The notes beneath the pieces are model-generated. The model had not been told where the DNA came from. It was given only the letters and a program-made list of their open reading frames with translations, and searched no databases. A DNA stretch of 64,000 bases, from the NCBI RefSeq assembly GCF_000526195.1, contig NZ_JAFP01000001.1, positions 62,001 through 126,000 on the forward strand, read 5' to 3'. The position numbers were made by a program, and so were the translations under genes. Below are positions 1 through 10,115 of the stretch, in pieces. This DNA is from Hippea sp. KM1. Its GTDB lineage: Bacteria > Campylobacterota_A > Desulfurellia > Desulfurellales > Hippeaceae. The first letter of the stretch is position 1; each line of letters starts with the position of its first letter.

Positions 1-8
1 ATAGACCC

Positions 9-1106
9 ATGAGGCGGTTCGTTGTTCTAATCCTGTTTATTTTATACGCATCGTTAGCCCAGGCAGATGGCCTTGTAAAGCTTAAGGGGTTTGGCTGTCT
101 GAGGATATCGGATGGTGTTCAAAATGTCATTTTGACCTTTAGCGGCATAAGGCATTATAGGTTTATCAGGCTTTCTGACGATTACTGGTATATTGCGGTT
201 CCGAATAGGATTATAGCAGTCGAGACAGACCTTAAACCGTGCGGTTATATAAAAAGGATTCTAACCCGTATCATCAAGGGTGAAACGAGGATATTCTTCA
301 AGATGGACAAGGGCTATTCCTATCACTTCCGACTTGTTCTATCCAAAGGCGGCAGGTTTTTGGTTGTAAGGATAAAGGCAGACAGAAAAAGCGCTCCAAT
401 ACAGGGCAAGCCCCTGATTGTCAGTCCCAAAAAGAGAAGGGCGGTTATAGTCATAGACCCAGGACACGGCGGTAAGGACCCCGGCGCTATTGGTCCGTTG
501 GATAAGGAGAAGGATGTTGTGCTTTTTATAGGCAGGTATGTGGCCGATTTTCTAAGAGCCGATGGCTATAAGGTTTATATGACAAGGCGGGGCGATACCT
601 ATCCCACATTGGCAGATAGGGTGAAGCTGGCAAACAGGGTAAAGGCCGATGTTTTTGTCTCGATCCATGCCAATTACTCGCCAAAGAGGAAAGACAACGC
701 CAGGGGGCTTGAGGTTTACTTTCTAAACACCACATCCGACAAGAGGGCGCTTTCTTTGGCTGCAAGGGAAAACGGGATGAGCCTATCCCAATTGGGGGAC
801 TTGAATAAAATCATACTCTCCCTGATACAAACAAAGAAGATCCAATACTCCAAGGTGCTGGCATCAAAGGTCTATAGGGATATGCTGATCTGGGGCAGAA
901 AGGTCTATAAGACCTACAAGGGCAGGGGTGTTAGGCAGGCCCCGTTTTATGTGCTTGTCGGCACCAGATGTCCATCCATTCTTATAGAGACGGCATTCAT
1001 TAACAACCCTGTTGATGCGGTGTATCTCCATAAGGATTCCTTTAAAAGGGAGTTGGCAAGGGGTATAGCAAGGGGTATAGAGGCCTTTGTTAGGCTATAC
1101 AGATAA
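9..1106 (+). CDS. N-acetylmuramoyl-L-alanine amidase (Amidase_3), secreted
   Basis: This is a periplasmic peptidoglycan hydrolase that cleaves the amide bond between MurNAc and the stem peptide, as AmiA/B/C do during daughter-cell separation. The 365-residue protein begins with a signal peptide (hydrophobic residues 4-16, cleavage near AQA-D). A beta-rich AMIN-like region covers about residues 25-130. The Amidase_3 domain follows: IDPGHGGKDPGA carries the first zinc histidine, KEKDVV the zinc glutamate, VSIHAN the second histidine, and ILIETAFINN the catalytic glutamate. The start lies 9 bases into the window, so its upstream signals are not visible. Its 3' end overlaps the convergent pheA gene by 12 bp. 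The function class is secure; the paralogue type is not. Confidence 0.93.
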   Translation: MRRFVVLILFILYASLAQADGLVKLKGFGCLRISDGVQNVILTFSGIRHYRFIRLSDDYWYIAVPNRIIAVETDLKPCGYIKRILTRIIKGETRIFFKMDKGYSYHFRLVLSKGGRFLVVRIKADRKSAPIQGKPLIVSPKKRRAVIVIDPGHGGKDPGAIGPLDKEKDVVLFIGRYVADFLRADGYKVYMTRRGDTYPTLADRVKLANRVKADVFVSIHANYSPKRKDNARGLEVYFLNTTSDKRALSLAARENGMSLSQLGDLNKIILSLIQTKKIQYSKVLASKVYRDMLIWGRKVYKTYKGRGVRQAPFYVLVGTRCPSILIETAFINNPVDAVYLHKDSFKRELARGIARGIEAFVRLYR

Positions 1107-2207
1107 ACGCTGGTCTTTGGGGTATGAGCCCAAGATCTTCAAGAATACGGTCAGTGGCTCTATCCTTGAGAGTGCATCCCTTAGTTTCTGATCCTCTATA
1201 TGAGCCTCAGCATCCACATAGAATATGTATGAAAAGTTCTTCTCCCTGGACGGTCTGGATTCTATACGGGTCAGGTTTATCTTGTTCTGATAAAACGGCT
1301 GCAGTATCTCATACAAAGCCCCGACCTTATCCCTGATGGAAAACATGAATGATGTTTTATCGTTGCCGGTTTTTGAGGGTATCTTTTTGCCGATTACCAG
1401 AAACCTCGTTATGTTGTTGGTTCTATCCTCAATGCCGCTTGCCAGAACATTCAATCCGTAAATCTCGCTTGCCGCCCTGGATGCTATGGCTGCGGCCGTT
1501 TCGTCTTTTTCTGCTATCTTTGCCGCCTTGGCCGTTGATACGGTTTCAAATAAGGGGACATTGGGCAGGTGTTTCTTTATCCAGTTCTTACACTGACCCA
1601 AGGCGTTGGGGTGTGAGTATATGGCCTTTATCTGCTGTAGATTGGTGGCCTTTGAGAGCAAGTTATGCTTGATGTCTATGTATATCTCAGAGACGATCTT
1701 GACGGAGGATTCTATAAACATATCCAGTGTGTAATGCACAACCCCCTCGATGGAGTTTTCTATAGGCACAACGCCAAAATCTGCCCTATCGTGCTCCACA
1801 TCCATGAAGACATCCTCTATCGACTCCTCAGGGACATAGTGCAACGATAGACCGAACCGCTCAATGGCCGCCTGGTGGGTGAATGTGGCCTCAGGGCCTA
1901 AATAGCTTATCGTTAAAGGCTCCTCAAGCCTTATAGATGCGCTCATTATCTCCCTGAATATCGTCTTTAGGCTCTTTATGGGGAATTCCTCCTTGGCATA
2001 GGCCTCTATCATCTTATAGATCTTTGTCTCCCTGTCGGGTGAGTAAAAGGGCAGGTTGTGTTTGCGCTTGATCCTGCCCACCTCCTTTACAAGATTCGCC
2101 CTTTCTTCCAATAGCTCTATGATTCTTTTGTCTATATCGCTTATCTTATCCCTTAAGCGAGAGAGCTCTATAGAAACTGCGTTGTCATCTTTCTCCATTT
2201 TTCCCAT
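1095..2207 (-). CDS. pheA: bifunctional chorismate mutase / prephenate dehydratase
   Basis: This P-protein converts chorismate to prephenate and then phenylpyruvate in phenylalanine synthesis. The 370 residues divide into an AroQ-type chorismate mutase helix bundle (about 12-92, with the D-x-I-I-x-L-L-x-x-R pattern), a prephenate dehydratase domain starting at ISYLGPEATFTHQAA (about 99) with the signature NNITRFLVIG, and a C-terminal ACT domain with the ESRP phenylalanine-binding motif. The ACT domain implies feedback inhibition by phenylalanine. It is the last gene of a long minus-strand operon, and its start lies 40 bp inside accA. A second ATG three codons in (2198) is equally possible. 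Confidence 0.93.
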   Translation of the reverse strand: MGKMEKDDNAVSIELSRLRDKISDIDKRIIELLEERANLVKEVGRIKRKHNLPFYSPDRETKIYKMIEAYAKEEFPIKSLKTIFREIMSASIRLEEPLTISYLGPEATFTHQAAIERFGLSLHYVPEESIEDVFMDVEHDRADFGVVPIENSIEGVVHYTLDMFIESSVKIVSEIYIDIKHNLLSKATNLQQIKAIYSHPNALGQCKNWIKKHLPNVPLFETVSTAKAAKIAEKDETAAAIASRAASEIYGLNVLASGIEDRTNNITRFLVIGKKIPSKTGNDKTSFMFSIRDKVGALYEILQPFYQNKINLTRIESRPSREKNFSYIFYVDAEAHIEDQKLRDALSRIEPLTVFLKILGSYPKDQRLSV

Positions 2208-3118
2208 CTCTTGGCAAGCAGCTTTTTCTTGGAGAGTTTTGTAAGCTCTCCGAGGCTCTTTGTTATGAACCCCTTTACCCTGTTTGCCATCTCATCGTAA
2301 TTCCTGTGAGCGCCGCCTATGGGCTCTTTGATTATCTCATCGATCACGCCAAGTTCATACAGATCCTTGGCCGTTACCTTCATGGCTTTGGCTGCCTCAA
2401 TGGAGTGGCTGGCATCCCTCCATAGGATCGATGAGCACCCCTCAGGCGATATGACCCCGTATATGGAAAACTCAAGCATGCCTATCCTATCACCCACAGC
2501 TATAGCCAAAGCACCGCCTGAGCCACCCTCGCCGGTTATGATGCTAACCACAGGCACGCTCACCTTGAACATGGTGTATAAGTTTACCGCTATGGCCTCG
2601 GATTGTCCCCTCTCCTCAGCCCCAATGCCTGGATATGCGCCGGGTGTGTCGACAAATGTTATTATGGGCATATTGAACTTTTCGGCCAGCTTCATGATCC
2701 TCTGGGATTTCCTGTATCCCTCCGGGTTGGCCATGCCGAAGTTTCTGTATAGGTTGTCCTTTGTGTTTTTACCCTTCTGATGGCCGATGATTGCCACCCT
2801 TTGTCCGTCTAAATATCCAAACCCGGCCACGATGGCCTTATCGTCTGCAAAGTGCCTATCGCCGTGCACCTCTGTAAAATCGTCAATTATACGCTCGATA
2901 TAATCCAATGTATAAGGCCTGTTTGGGTGTCTTGCGATCTTTATAATCTTGTCTATGGAGAGGTTCTCAAACTCCTTCTTGAGTATCTGGTTTTTCTTGT
3001 TTTCTAACTGTTCTATCTCCTGTTTTACATCCAATCCCCGCTCTTCTGCCATCTTCTTTAGGTTTTCTATCTGCTCCTCTATCTCATAGATGGGTTTTTC
3101 AAAGTCCAGCAAAAACAT
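2168..3118 (-). CDS. accA: acetyl-CoA carboxylase carboxyltransferase subunit alpha
   Basis: This is the alpha half of the carboxyltransferase that moves carboxyl from biotin to acetyl-CoA to make malonyl-CoA for fatty-acid synthesis. The 316 residues match the usual length. An N-terminal coiled coil (about 10-55) precedes the crotonase-like fold with NPRPYTLDYI-type and GDRHFADD motifs, FVDTPGAYPGIGAEERGQ and GEGGSGGALA (oxyanion region). It sits 9 bp after lysC and overlaps pheA by 40 bp. The overlap is longer than for any neighbour and suggests translational coupling. No accD is visible here, which is common because the subunits are often unlinked. Confidence 0.95.
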   Translation of the reverse strand: MFLLDFEKPIYEIEEQIENLKKMAEERGLDVKQEIEQLENKKNQILKKEFENLSIDKIIKIARHPNRPYTLDYIERIIDDFTEVHGDRHFADDKAIVAGFGYLDGQRVAIIGHQKGKNTKDNLYRNFGMANPEGYRKSQRIMKLAEKFNMPIITFVDTPGAYPGIGAEERGQSEAIAVNLYTMFKVSVPVVSIITGEGGSGGALAIAVGDRIGMLEFSIYGVISPEGCSSILWRDASHSIEAAKAMKVTAKDLYELGVIDEIIKEPIGGAHRNYDEMANRVKGFITKSLGELTKLSKKKLLAKRWEKWRKMTTQFL

Positions 3119-3127
3119 CGTATCCTC

Positions 3128-4351
3128 CTATTCTTTATCAAGACCAAATGCTTCATGCAGGGATCTTACGGCAAGCTCTGTGTATTTTTCATCAATCAGA
3201 CACGATATCTTTATCTCTGAGGTCGATATAGCCCTTATGTTTATGTTCTCCCTTGCCAATGTCTCAAACATCTTGGCAGCAACGCCCGGATGAGACCTCA
3301 TACCCACACCGACAACGGAGACCTTGGCGACATCCTTGTTTATGCTAACCTCACCGGCTTTTAGCTCCTCGGCCAGTCTCTTTAATACATCAAACGCCTT
3401 ATCCGCCTCATCCCTCTGAACGGTAAAGGAAATATCCGTGGTTTTTCCGTCATCGCTAACATTCTGAACGATCATGTCGACATTTATGTTGTTTGCGGCT
3501 ATCTCTTCAAATATCTTGGCAGCAACGCCGGGTCTGTCTTCAACCTTGTTTATCTTAAGTCTCGCCTGATTCTTATCCTGAGCTATGCCGGAAACAACGA
3601 TCTTCTCCATTTCCTTATCCTCCTTTGTTACTAATGTCCCTGGATTGAAGGTAAAGCTGGAAAGCACCATTATAGGAACATTATACTTCATACCAAACTC
3701 AACGGAGCGTATCTGTAAGACCTTAGCACCCAAACTTGCAAGCTCCATCATCTCAGAATAGCTTATCTTATCCAGCTTCCTTGCGTTTTTGACTATCCTT
3801 GGGTCTGCTGTGTATATGCCATCAACATCGGTGTATATCTCGCATACATCGGCCTTAAGCGCTGCGGCTATGGCCACAGCCGTTGTGTCTGAGCCACCCC
3901 TTCCCAGGGTTGTGACATCACCCGTTGTATGGCTTATCCCCTGGAATCCTGCAACGATCACTATCTCGCCGTCGTCCAAATGCTTCATGATGTTCTCTGT
4001 ATTGATGGATTTTATCCTTGCCTTGGTATGGACCTCATCGGTTATTATGCCGCACTGTCTTCCTGTCATGGCCACGGCCTTTGCCCCTATGGCATTGAGC
4101 CTTATGGCCACCAGAGCGCTGGATATGCGCTCGCCGCTTGATAGGAGCAGGTCCATCTCCCTTTCACTTGGGCGGTCGGATAGCTCCTTGGCCATCTTGA
4201 TTAATTTATCTGTTTCGCCTGCCATAGCCGATACTATGGCGACTACCTTATTGCCTTTGTCTGCTGTCTCCTTGATATGCTGGGCCACAATTCTGATTCT
4301 CTCTAAGGACCCAACGCTTGTCCCACCGTATTTCTGAACAATAAGAGCCAT
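3128..4351 (-). CDS. lysC: aspartate kinase
   Basis: This enzyme phosphorylates L-aspartate, the first step to lysine, threonine and methionine. The 407 residues begin with the kinase signature [10 protein letters not shown] (residues 5-14). The amino-acid kinase domain runs to about 245, including [13 protein letters not shown] and the [13 protein letters not shown] segment. Two C-terminal ACT domains follow (about 265-335 and 345-407), each containing an [10 protein letters not shown]- or [10 protein letters not shown]-type ligand motif, so allosteric end-product control is expected. It is a monofunctional type with no homoserine dehydrogenase fused. It lies 13 bp after ftsK in the same operon. 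Confidence 0.95.
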   Translation of the reverse strand: MALIVQKYGGTSVGSLERIRIVAQHIKETADKGNKVVAIVSAMAGETDKLIKMAKELSDRPSEREMDLLLSSGERISSALVAIRLNAIGAKAVAMTGRQCGIITDEVHTKARIKSINTENIMKHLDDGEIVIVAGFQGISHTTGDVTTLGRGGSDTTAVAIAAALKADVCEIYTDVDGIYTADPRIVKNARKLDKISYSEMMELASLGAKVLQIRSVEFGMKYNVPIMVLSSFTFNPGTLVTKEDKEMEKIVVSGIAQDKNQARLKINKVEDRPGVAAKIFEEIAANNINVDMIVQNVSDDGKTTDISFTVQRDEADKAFDVLKRLAEELKAGEVSINKDVAKVSVVGVGMRSHPGVAAKMFETLARENINIRAISTSEIKISCLIDEKYTELAVRSLHEAFGLDKE

Positions 4352-4364
4352 TTTAAAAGCCCTC

Positions 4365-6500
4365 CTAAATCAGGATTTCCCTTTTTCCCCTGTGATCGGG
4401 TTTTGATAGTATACCTTTTTTTTCCATCTGTTCAACAATTCTTGCAGCTTTATTGTATCCTATTTTCAATCGCCTCTGCAAGTAAGATATGCTGGGGTTT
4501 CCGCCCTCTTTTATGATCTGCACGGCCTCATCAAACATGGGGTCTAACTCCTCATCGTCGTCTATTTGGCTCACCTCTTTTGTGGCCTCCATCAACTCCT
4601 CGTTGTATTCCGGTTCGCCCTGGGATTTCACAAAATCCGTAATGCGTTTGATTTCGTTATCGCTGATGAATGCGCCATGGATTCTCTCTAATGTTGATGA
4701 GCCGGGCTGCATAAACAGCATATCACCCCTGCCGAGCAGGGCTTCTGCACCCTGGGTGTCAAGGATCGTTCTTGAGTCGACCTTGGATGTGACCTTAAAC
4801 GATATCCTTGCAGGGAAGTTGGCCTTAATCAGGCCCGTCACCACATCAACACTGGGCCTTTGCGTGGCGACGATCATGTGTATGCCGCTTGCCCTGGCCT
4901 TTTGCGCCAGTCTTTCGATATACATCTCCACCTTCTTGCCCGATGTCATCATGAGGTCGGCAAGCTCATCAACCACAACAACGATATAGGGCATGGGTGG
5001 ATAGTCGATTTGATTCGCCTTTGCCTTTTTGTTGAATCCCTCGATGTTTCTGACGCCCGCTTCATACATGATCTTGTATCGGGTTTCCATTTCGTTTATC
5101 AGTGCGCTTAGGGCTGCTGCGGCCTCTTTTGGATCGGTTACAACCGGCATCATCATGTGCGGTATGCCGTCGTATATGGAAAGCTCTAAGATCTTGGGGT
5201 CTATCATAACAAACTTAACCTCATCCGGCTTGGCCTTATAGAGTATGCTTATTATCATGGTGTTCAGTGAGACGCTTTTGCCTGAGCCTGTTGCACCTGC
5301 TATCAGCAGATGGGGCATCCTGGTCAGGTCTGCAACGAAGGGGCTTCCCACCGTATCCTTGCCAAGCCCCAAGGTTAGCTTGGATGATGAGTTGATAAAT
5401 GTCTTGGACGATAAGATCTCCCTCATGAATACGGTCTGCCTGTTTCTGTTGGATATCTCTATGCCTACGACCGCCTTGCCCGGCACTGGCGCTATGATCC
5501 TTACCGACATGGCCTCCATGGCCAGCGCCAGATCGTTGTATAGGTTGGCTATTTTGCTTATCTTAATGCCGGATTTGGGCCTGAATTCATACATCGTAAC
5601 CACAGGCCCCGGCTTTACGCTGACAACCTTACCCTCAACGCCGAAGTGCTTGAGCTTTTCCTCGAGTTTTCTGGCGTTTTCCTCTATCTCTTCCCTGTTT
5701 AGTTCATCATCCCCCACCTTTAGGGGTTCATCCAATAGGTCAATAGGCGGGAATGTGTATCCGTCTTCTGTTTTTGTCTGTATTTGGTCAAGTGTTTCTT
5801 CTTTTTTGTTTTTCAGGTATTGGGTGTCTATCTCAAAGGGTGTATCTGTTTTGTCTTCCTGGACGGGTTTTGAATCCTGGGTGCGGTTTTCCTCTGCCTG
5901 CTGCGGCTGCTCTTTCGGGTTTTCCTCCTCGGGTGGCTCTATTTTAACTTTTTTTTTTGAGCTGGCTTGCTCCTTGGGTTTTTCTATAGCTTTGCTCTTG
6001 TGTGGTATCTTCTGGATTATGGTTGAAATAAACTCCTTCTGGCTTAGGTATAGCGCCCCCAAAGATACAGGCAAAACGATCAGGAATGTGCCTATCTTGC
6101 CCAAGAAGAACTCCACCGAGGAGCCCAGCATATAACCCAAAGCACCGCAGAGAAAGAAGCCGTTTCTTGTTAAGTTAGCTCTGTTTATGCCTATCAAGGC
6201 ATACAGTATAATATCAAACAGTATCAAAAATATGATCCAGAATATTACGCTCCTTCCAAATTTCAACGGGCTTTTTAGATAGGAGAAGGAGCTTAAGGCA
6301 AGAAGGAGCGGAGCAAGATAGCCCGCTATGCCAAATCTGTTTAAGATGAAGTATGAGACATTGGCGCCAAAAAGCCCTATGAAGTTCCTTATCCTGGTGT
6401 GCGGATAGAACACATCACCAAAGTTGTATGAGATTAGCGCAAGGAACAGTATCAAGGAAACAAAAAGGACAAACAGAACGAAACCGCTGACTCTTCTCAT
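4365..6500 (-). CDS. ftsK: DNA translocase FtsK/SpoIIIE
   Basis: This septal DNA pump clears chromosome dimers and termini during division. The 711 residues contain an N-terminal membrane domain with about four hydrophobic segments (8-28, 58-72, 82-105, 112-152) and a charged Pro/Glu/Lys linker (165-240). The alpha/beta motor has Walker A GATGSGKS (402-409) and Walker [12 protein letters not shown] (D511, E512). The C-terminal winged-helix gamma domain (about 645-711, [19 protein letters not shown]) would recognise KOPS-like sites. The linker is short compared with E. coli FtsK, typical for non-enteric forms. It sits 1 bp after the rnj stop. Confidence 0.96.
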   Translation of the reverse strand: MRRVSGFVLFVLFVSLILFLALISYNFGDVFYPHTRIRNFIGLFGANVSYFILNRFGIAGYLAPLLLALSSFSYLKSPLKFGRSVIFWIIFLILFDIILYALIGINRANLTRNGFFLCGALGYMLGSSVEFFLGKIGTFLIVLPVSLGALYLSQKEFISTIIQKIPHKSKAIEKPKEQASSKKKVKIEPPEEENPKEQPQQAEENRTQDSKPVQEDKTDTPFEIDTQYLKNKKEETLDQIQTKTEDGYTFPPIDLLDEPLKVGDDELNREEIEENARKLEEKLKHFGVEGKVVSVKPGPVVTMYEFRPKSGIKISKIANLYNDLALAMEAMSVRIIAPVPGKAVVGIEISNRNRQTVFMREILSSKTFINSSSKLTLGLGKDTVGSPFVADLTRMPHLLIAGATGSGKSVSLNTMIISILYKAKPDEVKFVMIDPKILELSIYDGIPHMMMPVVTDPKEAAAALSALINEMETRYKIMYEAGVRNIEGFNKKAKANQIDYPPMPYIVVVVDELADLMMTSGKKVEMYIERLAQKARASGIHMIVATQRPSVDVVTGLIKANFPARISFKVTSKVDSRTILDTQGAEALLGRGDMLFMQPGSSTLERIHGAFISDNEIKRITDFVKSQGEPEYNEELMEATKEVSQIDDDEELDPMFDEAVQIIKEGGNPSISYLQRRLKIGYNKAARIVEQMEKKGILSKPDHRGKREILI

Positions 6501-6501
6501 G

Positions 6502-8157
6502 CTAAATCTCCATGATAATGGGCAGCACCATGGGGCTTCTCATGAGCTTTTTGTGTAAAAACTTGTTCATTGCCTTTCTGATCTTCTTTTTTATCTCATA
6601 GGCGTCGGTTTTTAGGTCAACACCGCTTTGGTTTATGAGGTTTTTGACCATCATTGTGGCCTCATGCAGCAGCTTTTGGGATTTTTCCTCATACAGAAGG
6701 CCCTTTGTTATGATCTCTGGATCGCTTAATAGCTCGCCTGTTGTATTGCTTACCGTTACGATAACCACAACAAAGCCGTCCGTTGATAGCTTTATCCTGT
6801 CCCTTATTACCACATCTTCTATATCGCCCACGCCCTTACCGTCAACAAATACCCTGCCGGTGCGTATTTTGTCTGTGACCTTAGCGTCGTTCTTTGTAAG
6901 CGTCAGCACATCACCGTTGTCTATGGTGAAGATGTTGCGTGGCGGTATGCCTAACTCCTCTGCTATCGTTGAGTGTTGTTTCCTCATCATGTATTCGCCG
7001 TGTATGGGCATGAAGTATTGCGGCCTTACCATGTTTATCATGAGCTTTAACTCCTCCTGCGATGCATGACCCGATACATGGACATTGGAATTGCCCTCAT
7101 AGAACACTCGAGCGCCTTTTCTGGATAGGGTGTTTATTATCTTCAGGATGGCCCTTTCGTTCCCCGGTATGGCCTTGGCCGATATAACCACCGTATCGGT
7201 GGGTTTTATCTTTATGTTTTTATGCTCACCTAAGGCTATCCTCGACAATCCGCTCATGGGCTCCCCCTGGGAGCCTGTCGTGACTATGATTACCTCGTTA
7301 TCCGCAAATTTGGAGAGTTCATCCTCGCAGATCAAGACCTCCTGGGGTATGTTTAGATACCCCAACTGCCTTGCGATTGTTGCATTCTGGAGCATGCTCT
7401 TGCCCGTGATGCAGACCTTTCTGTTGGTTTCTATGGCTGTATTTACCACCTGCTGGATTCTGTGTATGTTGGATGCGAAGGTCACGACCAATATCCTGCC
7501 TTTGGCAGATGAGAATATACTCAAAAAGCCCTTCTTTATCTCCTTTTCTGAGCCTGTAAATCCCCTTACCGTGGCATTTGTGCTATCGCTTAAAAGCAGT
7601 TTTACACCCTTTGAGCCGTATTCGGAGAACTTCAGCATATCAAATGGTTTTCCGTCCACCGGTGTCTGGTCTATCTTAAAATCGCCCGTATGTATGATAA
7701 CGCCCACATCCGTTGTTATGGCAAAGCCAACGCCGTCAACGATGGAGTGGGTTGTCCTTATGGGTTCTATCTCGAAATCGCCAATCCGGAACTTCCTTGA
7801 CGGTTCTATCTCTATGAATTTTACATTGGTTATGTTGAACTCCTTTAGTTTTGCCTTCACAAGGCCCAGTGTCAATTTTGTGCCGTATATGGGTATGTTG
7901 AGGTTCTGCAATAGATAGGGTATTGCCCCTACATGGTCCTCATGCGCATGGGTTAGAATCAAAGCCTTGAGCTTATCTTTATTTTCATAGATATAGCTAA
8001 AATCGGGAATGACGATGTCAACGCCCAGCATGTCCTCTTCTGGAAACATTAGGCCGGCATCGATTAATACCATGTCGTTTTCTGTCTCAAATACCGTTGA
8101 GTTTAGGCCTATCTCGTCTAAACCCCCTAATGCAACAATATTTACGAATTCTGCCAT
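6502..8157 (-). CDS. rnj: ribonuclease J
   Basis: This metallo-beta-lactamase/beta-CASP RNase combines 5'-3' exonuclease and endonuclease activity and takes part in mRNA turnover and rRNA processing. The 551 residues show the zinc motif THAHEDHVG (HAHEDH at 70-75), a later HTGDFKID aspartate motif, beta-CASP motifs including HVSGHASQEEL, and PIHGEYMMR. A C-terminal RNase J domain covers about 450-551. It overlaps rsmA upstream by 16 bp. RNase J together with RicT elsewhere in this window argues for an RNA-decay system unlike that of E. coli. The ATG start begins directly with the beta-lactamase strand. Confidence 0.95.
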   Translation of the reverse strand: MAEFVNIVALGGLDEIGLNSTVFETENDMVLIDAGLMFPEEDMLGVDIVIPDFSYIYENKDKLKALILTHAHEDHVGAIPYLLQNLNIPIYGTKLTLGLVKAKLKEFNITNVKFIEIEPSRKFRIGDFEIEPIRTTHSIVDGVGFAITTDVGVIIHTGDFKIDQTPVDGKPFDMLKFSEYGSKGVKLLLSDSTNATVRGFTGSEKEIKKGFLSIFSSAKGRILVVTFASNIHRIQQVVNTAIETNRKVCITGKSMLQNATIARQLGYLNIPQEVLICEDELSKFADNEVIIVTTGSQGEPMSGLSRIALGEHKNIKIKPTDTVVISAKAIPGNERAILKIINTLSRKGARVFYEGNSNVHVSGHASQEELKLMINMVRPQYFMPIHGEYMMRKQHSTIAEELGIPPRNIFTIDNGDVLTLTKNDAKVTDKIRTGRVFVDGKGVGDIEDVVIRDRIKLSTDGFVVVIVTVSNTTGELLSDPEIITKGLLYEEKSQKLLHEATMMVKNLINQSGVDLKTDAYEIKKKIRKAMNKFLHKKLMRSPMVLPIIMEI

Positions 8158-8867
8158 TTTTCACTCCAAATCCCTATCATTTCTTCAATGGTTAAATCGG
8201 ACGGTCTTTTTCTTGCGACCTCATCGTCCAACTCTATCCTTAAGTTGTTCTTTACCGTCTTTCTGGGAAAGTAAAAGAGTTGATTTAAAAACGAAAAGAA
8301 CGATTTGTCTATATCGGGCAGATGCTCCTTCCTTCTGAATTCCACAACGGTTGAGTTAACCTTCGGTTTTGGGCTAAACGAGCCGGGTTTTACATCGAAT
8401 AGCCTTTGTGTGTGATAGAATAGCTGACTTAGAACGGAAAACTTGTTAAAAGACGGGGTTGATGCTTTTGCGCAGATAACCTCTGCCACCTCTTTTTGAA
8501 CCATAAAAACCATTCTCTCTATTAATTCCTTCTGCATAACGAAATTCTTTATTATGGGTTTGGAGACATTATAGGGTAAATTGCCGCAAACCCAGGCGTT
8601 TTTCTTTAGCTTCGTATCCCTTCCATCCCCCAATACGATATAAACATTACCCTCGTTTTTGAATCTCTCCTTTAAAAAGAGGGCAAGCTGCCTATCGAAC
8701 TCCACAACCACAACGGTTTTTTTGAGTTTTGCTAACTCCTCGGTAAGCGCCCCCCTTCCTCCTCCGATTTCAACAATCAGTTCTGCATTAGTAAGCCGCT
8801 GTGATATTTTATGGGCAACTCCCTTGTTTATTAGAAAGTGTTGCCCTAACTGTTTTTTTGCTTCCAT
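8142..8867 (-). CDS. rsmA: 16S rRNA (adenine1518/1519-N6)-dimethyltransferase
   Basis: KsgA/RsmA dimethylates two adjacent adenines in helix 45 of 16S rRNA using S-adenosylmethionine, late in 30S assembly. The 241 residues begin with KKQLGQHFL, the family N-terminal motif. They show SAM motif I VEIGGGRGALT (32-42) and catalytic motif IV NLPYN (96-100). The C-terminal helical domain is short, ending soon after IEEMIGIW, so the protein is about 20-30 residues smaller than typical KsgA. It overlaps pdxA by 22 bp and rnj by 16 bp within the operon. Confidence 0.93.
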   Translation of the reverse strand: MEAKKQLGQHFLINKGVAHKISQRLTNAELIVEIGGGRGALTEELAKLKKTVVVVEFDRQLALFLKERFKNEGNVYIVLGDGRDTKLKKNAWVCGNLPYNVSKPIIKNFVMQKELIERMVFMVQKEVAEVICAKASTPSFNKFSVLSQLFYHTQRLFDVKPGSFSPKPKVNSTVVEFRRKEHLPDIDKSFFSFLNQLFYFPRKTVKNNLRIELDDEVARKRPSDLTIEEMIGIWSEKWQNS

Positions 8868-9862
8868 CGAGACATTCTGTATGCCTGCCTTACGGCCTCT
8901 GAGAAGCTCTTGTGATCGGCTATGAACTTGCCTGCAATATCAAAAGCCGTCCCGTGGTCGGGTGATGTCCTGATAATGGGGATGCCGAGTGTTATGTTGA
9001 CGCTTGTGTCAAAATAGAGCGCCTTTAAAACGGCCAACCCCTGGTCGTGATACATGCTTATGAAGCAGTCGTATTTGCCCCGCCTATCCTTTACAAAGAG
9101 CGTATCGGCGGAAAATGTGCCTTCCACCGCTATGCCTTCGGACTGGGCCTCTTTTATAGCCGGATTTATGTGTTTCTCCTCCTCATCCCCCATCATGCCG
9201 CCTTCTGAGTTGTGGGGGTTTAGGCTGGCAACGGCTATCTTTGGCGATTTGATACCAAACCACTTCTTTAGGTCTTGATTTACTATCCTTATCGTCTTTA
9301 AGACCCTCTCCTTTGTTATGAGTTTTGGCACATCCCTTAAGGCAACATGTGTCGTAACAAGCGCTATTCTGAAGCGCTTGGCGGCCAGCATCATAACAAA
9401 GTCTCTTACCTTTGTCTTTTCTGCCAATATCTCTGTATGGCCGGGATATTTAAAACCCGCCAGGTTCATTGCCTCCTTGTTTATGGGTGCTGTCACTATG
9501 GCGTCTATGTGGTCCTTTAAGGCTGCATCTATGGTCTTTGTAAAGCTCTCATAGGCAACCCTGCCGCATTCTGGGTCTATCGTGCCGATTTTTAGGTTTT
9601 TGGGGTCAAAATCGGTAATCTCCACGATGTTTAACTCACCGTCTTTGTAATCTTTGCCTATGTTTGACGGATCATCTATGGGGTTTATGTTGAGTGCGAG
9701 ATTGAATTTGTCCATATAGTATTCGAATATGTCTGAGTTGCCAAAAATAGCAAGCCTGTATTTGGATGTTAACTCATAGATCATGTGTTTTAGGATTACC
9801 TCAACGCCTATGCCTGCAGGATCACCCATACTAACGCCAATAATGGGTCTGTTATCACTCAT
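8846..9862 (-). CDS. pdxA: 4-hydroxythreonine-4-phosphate dehydrogenase
   Basis: PdxA oxidises 4-phosphohydroxy-L-threonine in DXP-independent pyridoxal phosphate synthesis. The protein shows GVSMGDPAGIG at its N-terminus, TAPINKEA and GHTEILA metal and substrate motifs, NPHNSEGG, and MYHDQGLAVLKAL, all typical of the family. I chose the ATG at 9862 (MSDNRPIIG) over a GTG at 9874 because GGAG lies at the right distance upstream of the ATG. It then overlaps the preceding S4 gene by 8 bp. The length of 338 residues is normal. Confidence 0.94.
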   Translation of the reverse strand: MSDNRPIIGVSMGDPAGIGVEVILKHMIYELTSKYRLAIFGNSDIFEYYMDKFNLALNINPIDDPSNIGKDYKDGELNIVEITDFDPKNLKIGTIDPECGRVAYESFTKTIDAALKDHIDAIVTAPINKEAMNLAGFKYPGHTEILAEKTKVRDFVMMLAAKRFRIALVTTHVALRDVPKLITKERVLKTIRIVNQDLKKWFGIKSPKIAVASLNPHNSEGGMMGDEEEKHINPAIKEAQSEGIAVEGTFSADTLFVKDRRGKYDCFISMYHDQGLAVLKALYFDTSVNITLGIPIIRTSPDHGTAFDIAGKFIADHKSFSEAVRQAYRMSRWKQKNS

Positions 9863-10115
9863 AATACTCCTCACCCAACATGGTATAGTAATTTATTGCC
9901 TCTGCCTTTTTTGTGCCCTTCTGCGGGATGGACTCAACCCTGTATCTTGCCTTCTTCTGTTTGAAGTATATCTCGATCACATCGCCCTCTTTGGGCTCAT
10001 ACGAGGCCTTGGCCTTCTTTGAGTTTACCATAACAAAGCCGTCGTCGCACATCTGCTTTGCCAGCGTGCGCCTCTTTATTATCCTTGTCTCTTTGAGGAA
10101 TTGATCCAGCCTCAT
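9855..10115 (-). CDS. S4-domain RNA-binding protein (HslR/RqcP-like)
   Basis: This 86-residue protein is essentially one S4 domain: MRLDQFLKETRIIKRRTLAK, then a DGFVMVNSKKAKASYEPKEGD segment. S4 minimal proteins of this type (Hsp15/HslR, RqcP) bind rRNA or tRNA on stalled 50S subunits in ribosome quality control. The sequence alone does not tell HslR from RqcP. It overlaps the SurA-like gene by 4 bp and pdxA by 8 bp, so translation is probably coupled. The C-terminus is charged and ends in acidic, tyrosine-rich residues. Confidence 0.85.
   Translation of the reverse strand: MRLDQFLKETRIIKRRTLAKQMCDDGFVMVNSKKAKASYEPKEGDVIEIYFKQKKARYRVESIPQKGTKKAEAINYYTMLGEEYYE

Noticed and set aside
5245-6135. 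A 296-codon open frame on the plus strand opposite ftsK
   Set aside because: It lies wholly antisense to the conserved ftsK gene, has low-complexity Ser/Phe/Leu content, and no ribosome binding site. Taken as a shadow.
7130-7918. A 262-codon plus-strand frame opposite rnj
   Set aside because: Fully antisense to the conserved RNase J gene, with shadow-like composition.
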